Assembly (NCBI GenBank): GCA_964472175.1
Contig: CAYYJF010000051.1
Span: 1-12,665, forward strand
Length of the DNA: 12,665 nucleotides
Source of the DNA: UBA8389 sp964472175
GTDB taxonomy: Bacteria > Bacteroidota > Bacteroidia > Bacteroidales > UBA1402
Direction of reading: 5' to 3'
Part shown: one piece after another, positions 5,056 to 11,795 of the stretch
Position numbering within the stretch: the first letter of the stretch is position 1
Layout of the letters: the number at the start of each line of letters is the position of its first letter
The notes under the pieces: model-generated
What the model saw: only the letters and a program-made list of their open reading frames with translations
Told to the model about the DNA's origin: nothing
Database searches by the model: none
Program-made: the position numbers and the translations under genes

Positions 5056-5862
5056 TTAATTGATGGTTATAGGATAATGACTTGAAAAAGTCCAGTTGCC
5101 TCCAAAGGAATCTTTTGTTTTAACGACGATGTAATAATCTCCTGCAGTCCAAGTTGCTTCTTTAGGCGTAATATTGTTGTCCATAGCAGCACCTACAACG
5201 ATACTTGCAGAAAAGCCATAAGATGTCGGGGTTGAAAAGTCGTGATTATGTAGTAATGTAATGGTGTTCCCGTCGTTAACCCCTGCATCTGTTAAGCCCT
5301 GGTCAACGCGAACCAGACCAATGAAAATCCCACCCAACGCAATATCATCACTGACAGAACCAGAAATACCAATGATTTGACCTGCTGAAAATGTTTGGTT
5401 TGTTGTTGGTGTTGATGAAAGCGAGATTGTCGGTGCGACTGCATCTGTAGGAGCCAGAATGGTCAGGTCTTCGATTTCGATGGCAGTTTGCTGACCATCT
5501 TCATCGGTAACTATAAAATGGAAACAGTATGTACCGGCTATAACGTTAAGCGGAATGTCGATGTGTTTGTGAAATGTTGTGTTTTTTAAACCTGCAAATT
5601 CGGTATAAACACTGTCGAATGTCCAAGCAGCGCTGTTGTCTTCCTGATGGATTAAGACTTCGATTCTGCTGATTCTTGCTTCAGCGACGACTTCGGCTTC
5701 TATATGTAAGTCGCTACCAATAATTCCGATTTGACTATTGTTAAGACCCAATTCAAGTCCACTAACAACTGGTTTTGCAGCTGAATCATCATCCTTATTA
5801 CATGAGGTAAATATTAAACCTACAGCAAATGCCATTGCGATAAATAATACTCTTGTATTCAT
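5056..5862 (-). CDS. Two-domain DUF4625-like surface lipoprotein
   Basis: The 268-residue lipoprotein has a signal peptide (1-20), a lipobox FTSC with Cys21 and then NKDDD, which fits the Bacteroidota surface-export signal (Lys plus acidic residues after the Cys). Two beta-rich repeats follow, about 28-136 and 142-268. Both contain a GS-D strand and a turn rich in His: IHQED and TTFHKHIDIP in the first, LLHNHDFST in the second. Each ends in a GTY or GDYY strand with FIVTDEDG or VVKTKDSFGG. The pattern resembles DUF4625 twice and relates it to the shorter lipoprotein downstream. It begins 30 bases after the TonB receptor stop with an A-rich leader and is very likely cotranscribed. A role as a surface metal-binding or receptor-associated lipoprotein is inferred from context and histidines. 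Confidence 0.8.
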   Translation of the reverse strand: MNTRVLFIAMAFAVGLIFTSCNKDDDSAAKPVVSGLELGLNNSQIGIIGSDLHIEAEVVAEARISRIEVLIHQEDNSAAWTFDSVYTEFAGLKNTTFHKHIDIPLNVIAGTYCFHFIVTDEDGQQTAIEIEDLTILAPTDAVAPTISLSSTPTTNQTFSAGQIIGISGSVSDDIALGGIFIGLVRVDQGLTDAGVNDGNTITLLHNHDFSTPTSYGFSASIVVGAAMDNNITPKEATWTAGDYYIVVKTKDSFGGNWTFSSHYPITIN

Positions 5863-5892
5863 TTTTTTTAAAATTTATTTGTGATGCTTTCT

Positions 5893-8304
5893 TTACTTAA
5901 TTTTTCCCGAAAATGGGATAGAAATATTTAAAATAAAATTTCGTCCCGGCTCAGGGACATTTATCAGCCTGTAATAGCTGGTGTGATTAAAATATTTGGT
6001 GTTCAACAGGTTTTGAACCTGCAATGAGAGGGTCAACTTTTGCTTTTTCAGTTTTACATCTCCTCCAAAACCTATATTAATAACCTGATAGCCATTTGTT
6101 ATTTCTTCAGGTGGGACAATGTTATTCTGTGGAGCTGTTAGTTTGTAGTCAATCGACAAATACGCGTTTTCAACGAATTTCATTCGTTGCTTTTGATACT
6201 TCGCATTCAAAATAACCGAAGTGGGTGGAGAAAATGGCAGGGTAAACCCTTTCTTTTCCCCGGAGCGTTGTTCGGAATAGACATATTCGCCAATGACACC
6301 TATCTGCAAAGACTTTAATAACTGATAGTGCGCATGTAACTCCGTTCCATATCTGAGAACCTCGCTTTGGGTGTAATTGAAAACCTGGTTTCCGTTGCCA
6401 TAAAGCCTGTCGTGTGCCGAGGTTGGATTAAGATAAATATAATTGGTGAAGTAATTCAGGAAAGGGGTAACTCCTATCGCAAAATGAGTTGTACTATATT
6501 CCAACCCGACATCAAGCTGATAGGATATTTCTGGTGATAATTCCGAATTACCCACCTCGTAACTGAAATTGTGATAATTAACACCATTGGCAGCAAGTTC
6601 TTTTGCAATAGGCATGCGGAAGCTTTTTCCTGCATTTACTTTGAACGACCACTTTTCGGCATTGTAATTATAACCCAGCGACCACGAAACATTTGAAAAA
6701 TTCCGATTTATGTTGCCCGCTCTTTGAAGGTATTGGTATGCTGTATCATTATTACTAACAACAGGAGAAGGAAACCAATCGAAATATTTCTGGGCGTTGA
6801 TTTCCCCGTAATCATAACGCACCCCCATCTGGATAAGGCTTTTTCCCGATAAGTTGTATTTCCCTAGCATGAATCCTCCAAGGTTTAACTGTGTATATGC
6901 AGGAATAATAAACCCCCGCCCAGCAATCCGATTATCCTGATAATCGCTGTTTATACCACAATGAAACTGAGTCATATCATTTGCTTTGTATGACACTTTC
7001 AGGTTGCCTGAATACACATGTTTATCAAACTGAAGTTCTAAATCGGGGCTGGCATTCAGTGAGGATGGATAAGTTCCTGGCATATATCCATGACTTACAT
7101 ATGGACTCCATTCCTGCCGGAAATTTCGCTGAAAACCCAAATCAGATACAAGTTCTACTTTGCCAAAGTTATACTGGCTTGTATTGATAACCTTCAAATG
7201 ATTGACCGTTTGATATGGGTCGTTGATGTCTCTGCTCGATTTATCGTGTAGTTTTGTATCAACATTTCTCGGTTCCAATCCATGGGCATTGGCAAAAAAA
7301 CCATTCTTGCTGTTTATGTCGCTGATATAAAACCTGCTTTGAAACTTTGTTTTAATAATTCCCAAGGTCAAATGCAGGTTCTGTTCCTTGCCGGCGGTAT
7401 TTCGCAAATGCTTTTTATACAACGGTGCCCGATACGAATAAATATCTACGCTATCGGTTGGTACTTTGTAATCGCCAAAGTCGAGTATAGTAGCACGAAA
7501 ATCGGCAAAAAACCATTTTTTCCTGACGTACAACGAAATGGAAGTCCCCACAAAATCATTGTTTGTCTTCCCGGACAAATCAACAGAGCCACCATACGAG
7601 CTATCAGCAGGAAGTTTCCTGTTTTTCATATCAATGACACCTCCCATTGCGTCGGAACCATACATCAACGAGGCAGGCCCTTTGATTATCTCAACATGAT
7701 CAATGGCATACTGGTCAATCTCAAGTCCATGGTCGGCTCCCCATTGTTGGGCTTCATGCTTGATATTGTTTTCAACCACGACAACACGATTGAACCCAAG
7801 CCCGCGAATAACAGGTTTTGATTGTCCAGAACAAATATCGATGGTGGTTACGCCCGGCAATCTTTCGAGCGATTGCATAAGGCTACCACCAAGGTTTTGT
7901 TTCAGATAATCATCGTTTACTATTTCAATATTAAGCGATTGCTCTTTTTTTTGTATTTCTGTATAATTATCGGTTACAACGACTTCTTGTAATGTTAAGG
8001 CAGAAACGGATAGTTGAGCATTAAAGACTTTGTCCCTGTCAATTTTCAAGGTGTCTATGGTTGATTTTTGCCCCATAAAAGAGATCATAATCCTATAAGT
8101 CCCTGCATTTATGTCATTTATTACAAAATAGCCTGACTTATCAGTGATGCATCCTTTGTTTGATGGGAGGAGATAAACAGTTGCTCCCGGTAATGGCTGT
8201 TTGTTTTCATCCAAAACCGTACCTTTTAACTCATAGTTACCTTGTCCGAATGATGATATACATAAAATATTCATGCATAATAATAGCACGAAAAATTTAC
8301 TCAT
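5893..8304 (-). CDS. TonB-dependent outer-membrane receptor, probable metal importer
   Basis: The 803-residue receptor has a signal peptide (about 1-21), a CarboxypepD_reg-like domain (about 24-105, GTVLDENKQPLPGATVYL), a plug (about 115-230) and a 22-strand-type barrel ending in NFILNISIPFSGKIK. Plug landmarks are LERLPGV, the VIRGLGFNRVVVVENN strand, and DHVEIIKGPASLMYGSDAMGGVI (202-224). In the plug, KHEAQQWGADHGLEID (182-197) places His, Glu and Asp in an apical loop. Similar loops occur in Bacteroidota receptors linked to zinc or copper, from memory. TonB receptors use proton-motive force to move scarce ligands across the outer membrane. The Fur-type regulator and the His/Cys-rich protein upstream, and the His-containing lipoproteins downstream, argue for metal uptake over SusC-type glycan import; no SusD partner is present. 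The 59-base gap upstream shows no clear promoter. Confidence 0.9.
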   Translation of the reverse strand: MSKFFVLLLCMNILCISSFGQGNYELKGTVLDENKQPLPGATVYLLPSNKGCITDKSGYFVINDINAGTYRIMISFMGQKSTIDTLKIDRDKVFNAQLSVSALTLQEVVVTDNYTEIQKKEQSLNIEIVNDDYLKQNLGGSLMQSLERLPGVTTIDICSGQSKPVIRGLGFNRVVVVENNIKHEAQQWGADHGLEIDQYAIDHVEIIKGPASLMYGSDAMGGVIDMKNRKLPADSSYGGSVDLSGKTNNDFVGTSISLYVRKKWFFADFRATILDFGDYKVPTDSVDIYSYRAPLYKKHLRNTAGKEQNLHLTLGIIKTKFQSRFYISDINSKNGFFANAHGLEPRNVDTKLHDKSSRDINDPYQTVNHLKVINTSQYNFGKVELVSDLGFQRNFRQEWSPYVSHGYMPGTYPSSLNASPDLELQFDKHVYSGNLKVSYKANDMTQFHCGINSDYQDNRIAGRGFIIPAYTQLNLGGFMLGKYNLSGKSLIQMGVRYDYGEINAQKYFDWFPSPVVSNNDTAYQYLQRAGNINRNFSNVSWSLGYNYNAEKWSFKVNAGKSFRMPIAKELAANGVNYHNFSYEVGNSELSPEISYQLDVGLEYSTTHFAIGVTPFLNYFTNYIYLNPTSAHDRLYGNGNQVFNYTQSEVLRYGTELHAHYQLLKSLQIGVIGEYVYSEQRSGEKKGFTLPFSPPTSVILNAKYQKQRMKFVENAYLSIDYKLTAPQNNIVPPEEITNGYQVINIGFGGDVKLKKQKLTLSLQVQNLLNTKYFNHTSYYRLINVPEPGRNFILNISIPFSGKIK

Positions 8305-8363
8305 ATTGAAATAATTGAGAATTATGACCCCGAAGAATTATAAGAAAATGTTTATGAAAGGGA

Positions 8364-8714
8364 TTAAACAGGAGGTGCCCGGGGTGACTTGAAGGCAAAG
8401 ACTTCTTGATGCGTTTTGGTTACGGACAAGACTTTAAATACGCTGCAAATTGTTGGAATAACTGCCTCAAAAAAGGAAATATCAGGTAACGAATTTATTG
8501 AAAGCTGATATTCGCAAATAGGACAATGGCTGATTGAACTTGAATGAAGAATTGCTGTTTCGGTAGAACCAGGGCAATCGACAACATTGTGGCAGGGGAC
8601 ATTGTATGAAATACGATGAGAATGATGCCAGACAATATGAATGGATTGGAATGTGATAGGAAAGATAAATATTCCTAATATAATTACAGCAATATGTTTT
8701 TTAAATTCAAGCAA
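8364..8714 (-). CDS. Small membrane-anchored His/Cys-rich protein with HCPICEYQ motif
   Basis: The 116-residue protein has an N-terminal hydrophobic helix (about 8-25), then a periplasmic-looking region dense in potential metal ligands: His26, HxxxH and HxH at 26-33, Cys41-His42, Cys47, His57, and HCPICEYQLSINSLP (63-77) with C64 and C67. It ends in SPRAPPV. This HxxH/CPIC/PRAPP architecture is familiar from uncharacterised small proteins beside TonB receptors in Bacteroidota. It may be a periplasmic metal carrier or sensor. The start is a TTG at 8712-8714, directly after the TAA of the upstream Fur-type gene and in the same frame; no ATG or GTG lies between the stop and the membrane helix. 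Translation therefore probably depends on ribosomes finishing the regulator. Confidence 0.75.
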   Translation of the reverse strand: MLEFKKHIAVIILGIFIFPITFQSIHIVWHHSHRISYNVPCHNVVDCPGSTETAILHSSSISHCPICEYQLSINSLPDISFFEAVIPTICSVFKVLSVTKTHQEVFAFKSPRAPPV

Positions 8715-9128
8715 TTATATTTGAATTTTATTTTTACAAATGGCACATGTGCCTTTGATGATGATCTCTGATTCTTCTTCTGTATAACCTTCGGGCAATT
8801 CTACTTTTTGCAATGTCACAGATTCCAGACATTGTACCGTATGACATTCGTTGCAGAAGAAATGAGCGTGTCCTTTTTTGTGTATGATTGAAGTATCAAG
8901 GGCATATTTTATGGTTTGATAGTCTATGACAATTTTATGAATGATGTGATGTTCTTCAAGGGTTCTGAACGAACGATAAAATGTTGTGCGGTCATAATTC
9001 CCAGAGAGGCGTTCCCTGATTTCGTTTTCGGAAAGAGCCTGATTCGCAGACATTATTACCTCAATTAACCCTTCACGGCAGCTTGTGCGTTTTAAAGAGT
9101 GACTATTTAGAATATCAATTGCGTTCAT
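8715..9128 (-). CDS. Fur/Zur-family metal-dependent repressor
   Basis: The 137-residue protein is a typical Fur-family regulator. A winged helix-turn-helix covers about 15-70, with recognition region LSENEIRERLSGNYDRTTFYRSFRTLEE (32-59). The dimerisation and metal domain contains KGHAHFFCNEC (85-95), with His87 and His89 as likely regulatory-metal ligands, and two CxxC pairs, C92/C95 and C128/C131, that form the structural zinc site. Fur proteins bind palindromes when loaded with Fe, Zn or Mn. The metal cannot be read with certainty from sequence, but gene context leans to zinc (Zur). It is the first gene of a minus-strand operon whose promoter overlaps a perfect palindrome at 9132-9163, so it probably represses itself and the TonB receptor when metal is plentiful. 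An oxidative-stress PerR-like role is less likely. Confidence 0.88.
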   Translation of the reverse strand: MNAIDILNSHSLKRTSCREGLIEVIMSANQALSENEIRERLSGNYDRTTFYRSFRTLEEHHIIHKIVIDYQTIKYALDTSIIHKKGHAHFFCNECHTVQCLESVTLQKVELPEGYTEEESEIIIKGTCAICKNKIQI

Positions 9129-9131
9129 GAA

Positions 9132-9163
9132 TGCATCATTGTTTTAAATGCAACAATGATGCA
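9132..9163. promoter_or_regulatory. Perfect palindrome, likely Fur/Zur-type operator
   Basis: Arms TGCATCATTGTT (9132-9143) and AACAATGATGCA (9152-9163) are perfect inverted repeats separated by 8 bases. The palindrome covers the likely transcription start and overlaps two bases of the -7 box of the Fur-type gene, whose ATG begins at 9128. Position and symmetry make it the best candidate operator. The same symmetry could also form an RNA hairpin in the short leader, but no T-run follows it. Confidence 0.7.
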
Positions 9164-9193
9164 AATGTAATGAAATAGTACGAACAACACAAA
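9162..9193 (-). promoter_or_regulatory. Bacteroidota-type promoter of the metal-uptake operon
   Basis: On the minus strand, TTTG (9190-9193), a 20-base spacer and TACATTTG (9162-9169) match the Bacteroidota consensus TTTG-N19-21-TAnnTTTG in full. It is the best promoter in the window. Transcription would begin near 9155, giving a leader of about 25-30 bases to the Fur-type ATG. Confidence 0.75.
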
Positions 9194-9207
9194 TACGTGC
9201 AAAAATT

Positions 9208-9693
9208 TTAGGGCTCTATCTTAGAACTATATATTTCTTTTCCAGCAATTTCTGCAGCTATCGCAACACAACGACTACAGGGTCGTAAAGCGTAGTAACG
9301 AGCATTTCGTTCTGATGGCGTTGCGTCTTCCGGTTGCCGCTTCGTTTTTAGTAAATCGGCGCAAATATAAGAACCCATTTCTTGCTTGAATTCTGCTGCA
9401 GTGCGTTGGACGGCCTGATAGTTGGTCGTTTTGGCTTGTTTGTCGGTTACATCTGTGGCCGGATAATGGAATCCGAGTACCATAAACATGCCACTGACTG
9501 CACCGCAAACTTCGCGCAACCTGCCCATACCCCCTCCGAAAGAGGAGGCAAATTTTGTTGCTGTTTCTTGATCTATACTGTATAAATCAGCGTAAGCCAT
9601 TAATACAGATTGCGAACAATTGTATCCTTGTTCAAAAAAGTTGATGGCTTTTTGAGCCCGCTCTTCAATCGATTTATTTTGTTGTTCTGTCAT
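9208..9693 (-). CDS. C_GCAxxG_C_C family protein
   Basis: The 161-residue protein shows the family's Cys pattern: GYNCSQSVL (C26), GGGMGRLREVCGAVSG (C63, the CGAxxG centre), GSYICADLL (C111) and RPCSRCV (C139, C142). The family is widespread in anaerobes and is thought to have a redox role, but no reaction is established. It has no signal peptide. The ATG at 9693 was chosen over a TTG at 9708; the ATG start still overlaps the thioesterase gene by 20 bases, so the two are translationally linked. It is the last gene of the five-gene operon that begins with the ferredoxin-ATPases, which fits a redox-linked function. No clear terminator is seen before the promoter of the Fur-type gene. Confidence 0.85.
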   Translation of the reverse strand: MTEQQNKSIEERAQKAINFFEQGYNCSQSVLMAYADLYSIDQETATKFASSFGGGMGRLREVCGAVSGMFMVLGFHYPATDVTDKQAKTTNYQAVQRTAAEFKQEMGSYICADLLKTKRQPEDATPSERNARYYALRPCSRCVAIAAEIAGKEIYSSKIEP

Positions 9694-10096
9694 ATTGATA
9701 TTTTTCAATTGCTTTTATTAAAAATGAAGGTGGTGGACATGGTTTCCAATTATTCAAACCGACAAACGCAAGTTCAGTCTCAGCTTGGTTTATTAATTCA
9801 CCTTCTTCATTGTGAAGCTGATAAGTAAACCAAATACGTACACCTTTGATGGATTTTAAAGTTGTTTTAACTGTTAATAATTGATCGTATCCGGTGGTTT
9901 TTAAGAATTTGAATTTCATACCAATCACAGGACACATGACCCCTGCCTTTTCAATCGATTGGTAGGGGACACCAATATTTCGCAATAGTTCCCATCTTGC
10001 TCGTTCATAATACGTTGCATAGTTGGAATGATGAACGGTTCCCATTCTGTCCGTATCAGAGTAGGCTACCCTAAATGTATAGTCGTACGTTATCAT
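9674..10096 (-). CDS. YbgC/4HBT-type hotdog acyl-CoA thioesterase
   Basis: The 140-residue protein is a single hotdog-fold domain of full length. The N-terminal YSDTDRMGTVHHSNYATYYERAR (12-34) is the hallmark of the YbgC/4-hydroxybenzoyl-CoA thioesterase group, with the active-site Asp of the DTD-x2-G motif (Asp16) and His22/His23 at the turn before the central helix. Members cleave acyl-CoA or acyl-ACP thioesters in the cytoplasm; chain length cannot be inferred. It starts 3 bases after the Mrp stop codon and overlaps the next gene by 20 bases. Its place in an iron-sulfur ATPase operon is puzzling and may reflect a shared promoter rather than one pathway. Confidence 0.9.
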   Translation of the reverse strand: MITYDYTFRVAYSDTDRMGTVHHSNYATYYERARWELLRNIGVPYQSIEKAGVMCPVIGMKFKFLKTTGYDQLLTVKTTLKSIKGVRIWFTYQLHNEEGELINQAETELAFVGLNNWKPCPPPSFLIKAIEKYQYDRTTK

Positions 10097-10099
10097 TTG

Positions 10100-10930
10100 T
10101 CACGCTGGTATAAATCGATATTCTTTTTTTTGATTTTTGACAGCACAAGCCAGTTGTTTGAAGGCTGAATCAACGTTTTGGTCATCAAAAATATCGGTCA
10201 GATTTCCCTTGTCACAATCCTGACATATTAATTCGTTGATGGGAATTTGTGCCAAAACAGGAAGATTGAAAACCTCGGATAGTTTTTGAGCGCCTCCTTG
10301 GCCAAAGATCAGATATTTTTCTTCAGGATGTTTGGTTGGTGTAAACCATGACATATTCTCAACGATGCCTAAGATGGGAACTCCGATATGTTCATCTTTC
10401 AACATACCGATGGCCTTTTGCACATCTGCAAGTGCCATTTGTTGTGGTGTGGTAACAACTATTGCACCCGAAACATAAAAATTCTGGAGGAGTGTTATAA
10501 GCACATCCCCTGTTCCGGGAGGGGTGTCGATGATTAAATAATCAAGTTGACCCCATTCAGTTTCAGATAAAAGCTGCTTTAGGGCGTTGGTCACCATAGG
10601 TCCTCTCCATACGACTGCTTGTTTTTCGTCAAAGAAGAATCCGATGGACATAATCTTAAGACCGAATCGAATAAACGGCTCCATCAATTGTTTCCCGTTT
10701 TTCTCAATTAATGTGGGCCTGGCCTCATCTTTAATTTTGAACAATGTAGGAATGGACGGCCCGAAAATATCCGCATCTAAAAGGCCAATGGAATAGCCTT
10801 CACGGGCGAGCGTAAGCGCAAGACCCGATGCAACGGTAGATTTTCCAACACCGCCTTTTCCGGATGTGACCATGATGATCTTTTTGACATCCGGCAATTT
10901 GATTTTGACAATTTGATTTTTATGATTCAT
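10100..10930 (-). CDS. mrp: Mrp/NBP35-family P-loop ATPase (short form)
   Basis: The 276-residue ATPase belongs to the Mrp/ApbC/NBP35 group, which carries and transfers iron-sulfur clusters. It has a deviant Walker A SGKGGVGKST (23-32), a LLDADIFGPSIP block (50-61), the Mrp-typical WRGPM (108-112), DYLIIDTPPGTGD (130-142) and GIVENMSWF (188-196). The CxxC that usually follows ENMxxF is missing (FTPTKHPEEKYLIFG instead), as in the Bacteroidota form recalled from memory. It also lacks the N-terminal FSCA/DUF59 domain of that form, so it is probably a second, operon-specific paralog. A different pair, ICQDC (C236, C239), lies near the C-terminus. ATG 10930 was preferred to an upstream start at 11098 because it leaves only an 11-base overlap with the upstream ATPase gene and matches the family N-terminus. 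Confidence 0.88.
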   Translation of the reverse strand: MNHKNQIVKIKLPDVKKIIMVTSGKGGVGKSTVASGLALTLAREGYSIGLLDADIFGPSIPTLFKIKDEARPTLIEKNGKQLMEPFIRFGLKIMSIGFFFDEKQAVVWRGPMVTNALKQLLSETEWGQLDYLIIDTPPGTGDVLITLLQNFYVSGAIVVTTPQQMALADVQKAIGMLKDEHIGVPILGIVENMSWFTPTKHPEEKYLIFGQGGAQKLSEVFNLPVLAQIPINELICQDCDKGNLTDIFDDQNVDSAFKQLACAVKNQKKEYRFIPA

Positions 10931-11795
10931 AATTAACTGTAATAATTTTTGAATAGCTATTCCTAATTCGTTTACTGATATCCGAATCGGGGGCATAATC
11001 GGTGATAGACTGACAATTGACCATGGCTTCAACCACGAGCGGATCAAATGGTAACTTACCAATAACTTGTATGCCGTTTTGATTGCAATAGGTTTCAATT
11101 CGAGATGTCATCTCTGTATTAATATCGAATTTGTTGATAATCACCTTTGTGTGCAAATGGAAACCGGCAGTCATTTCAAGCGTTCGTTTCAAATCGTGAA
11201 GTCCTGACATTGTCGGTTCGGTTACTATGACAACAACATCAACTCCGGTAATGGTACTGATTACAGGGCATCCGATTCCCGGAGGTCCGTCAATGATGAT
11301 ATTGGGGATTCCGGTTTCTTTTGCAATTTCTTTTGCTTTTTCACGAACCAGATTGACCAAGCGACCGGAGTTCTCTTCTCCCGGTGCAAGTCGCCCGTAA
11401 ACCATTCTTCCGTTTTGAAAATATCCGGCATACATCCGGCTTTTGTCCTCATTAACCATATGAATGGCTTCATGTGGACAAATACGTGAACACAATACGC
11501 ATCCGTCGCACAATGTTTCAAGAATGGTTACTTGATGATCTTTTTCAACGATGGCATCAAACCGACAGTAATCCATGCAAATGCCGCAATTGTCGCATTT
11601 CTCTTCATTTATGACTGCTTTTTGTCCCGACACAAAAGCGTATTCTTCTTCGCAAACTGGATTGAATAACAAATAAAGATTCGCAGCATCTACATCGCAG
11701 TCTGCCAAGATGATGTCATTTTGCAGCGTGGCAAATGCCGCACCAATGCTGCTTTTCCCGGTGCCACCTTTTCCGCTAATGATTGCTATTTCCAT
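10920..11795 (-). CDS. MinD/ParA-type ATPase with inserted 2x[4Fe-4S] ferredoxin segment (second copy)
   Basis: The 291-residue protein combines a MinD/ParA-like P-loop ATPase with a ferredoxin insert. The deviant Walker A is SGKGGTGKSS (8-17); the switch I-like ADCDVDAAN follows at 31-39. The insert (about 61-115) carries two CxxCxxCxxxC motifs: C67, C70, C73, C77 and C96, C99, C102, C106, the usual pattern for two 4Fe-4S clusters. The ATPase then resumes with IIIDGPPGIGCPV and a VVIVTEPTMSGLHDL block. Members of this group occur mainly in anaerobes, usually in pairs, as in the orange-protein operons of Desulfovibrio, where they belong to a multiprotein complex. The ATG at 11795 was chosen over a TTG at 11828; it overlaps the upstream gene by 20 bases and Mrp downstream by 11. 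Confidence 0.9.
   Translation of the reverse strand: MEIAIISGKGGTGKSSIGAAFATLQNDIILADCDVDAANLYLLFNPVCEEEYAFVSGQKAVINEEKCDNCGICMDYCRFDAIVEKDHQVTILETLCDGCVLCSRICPHEAIHMVNEDKSRMYAGYFQNGRMVYGRLAPGEENSGRLVNLVREKAKEIAKETGIPNIIIDGPPGIGCPVISTITGVDVVVIVTEPTMSGLHDLKRTLEMTAGFHLHTKVIINKFDINTEMTSRIETYCNQNGIQVIGKLPFDPLVVEAMVNCQSITDYAPDSDISKRIRNSYSKIITVNYES

Noticed and set aside
7282..7821. 179-codon plus-strand open frame inside the TonB receptor
   Set aside because: It is antisense to the plug and barrel region, with no start context and no recognisable domain.
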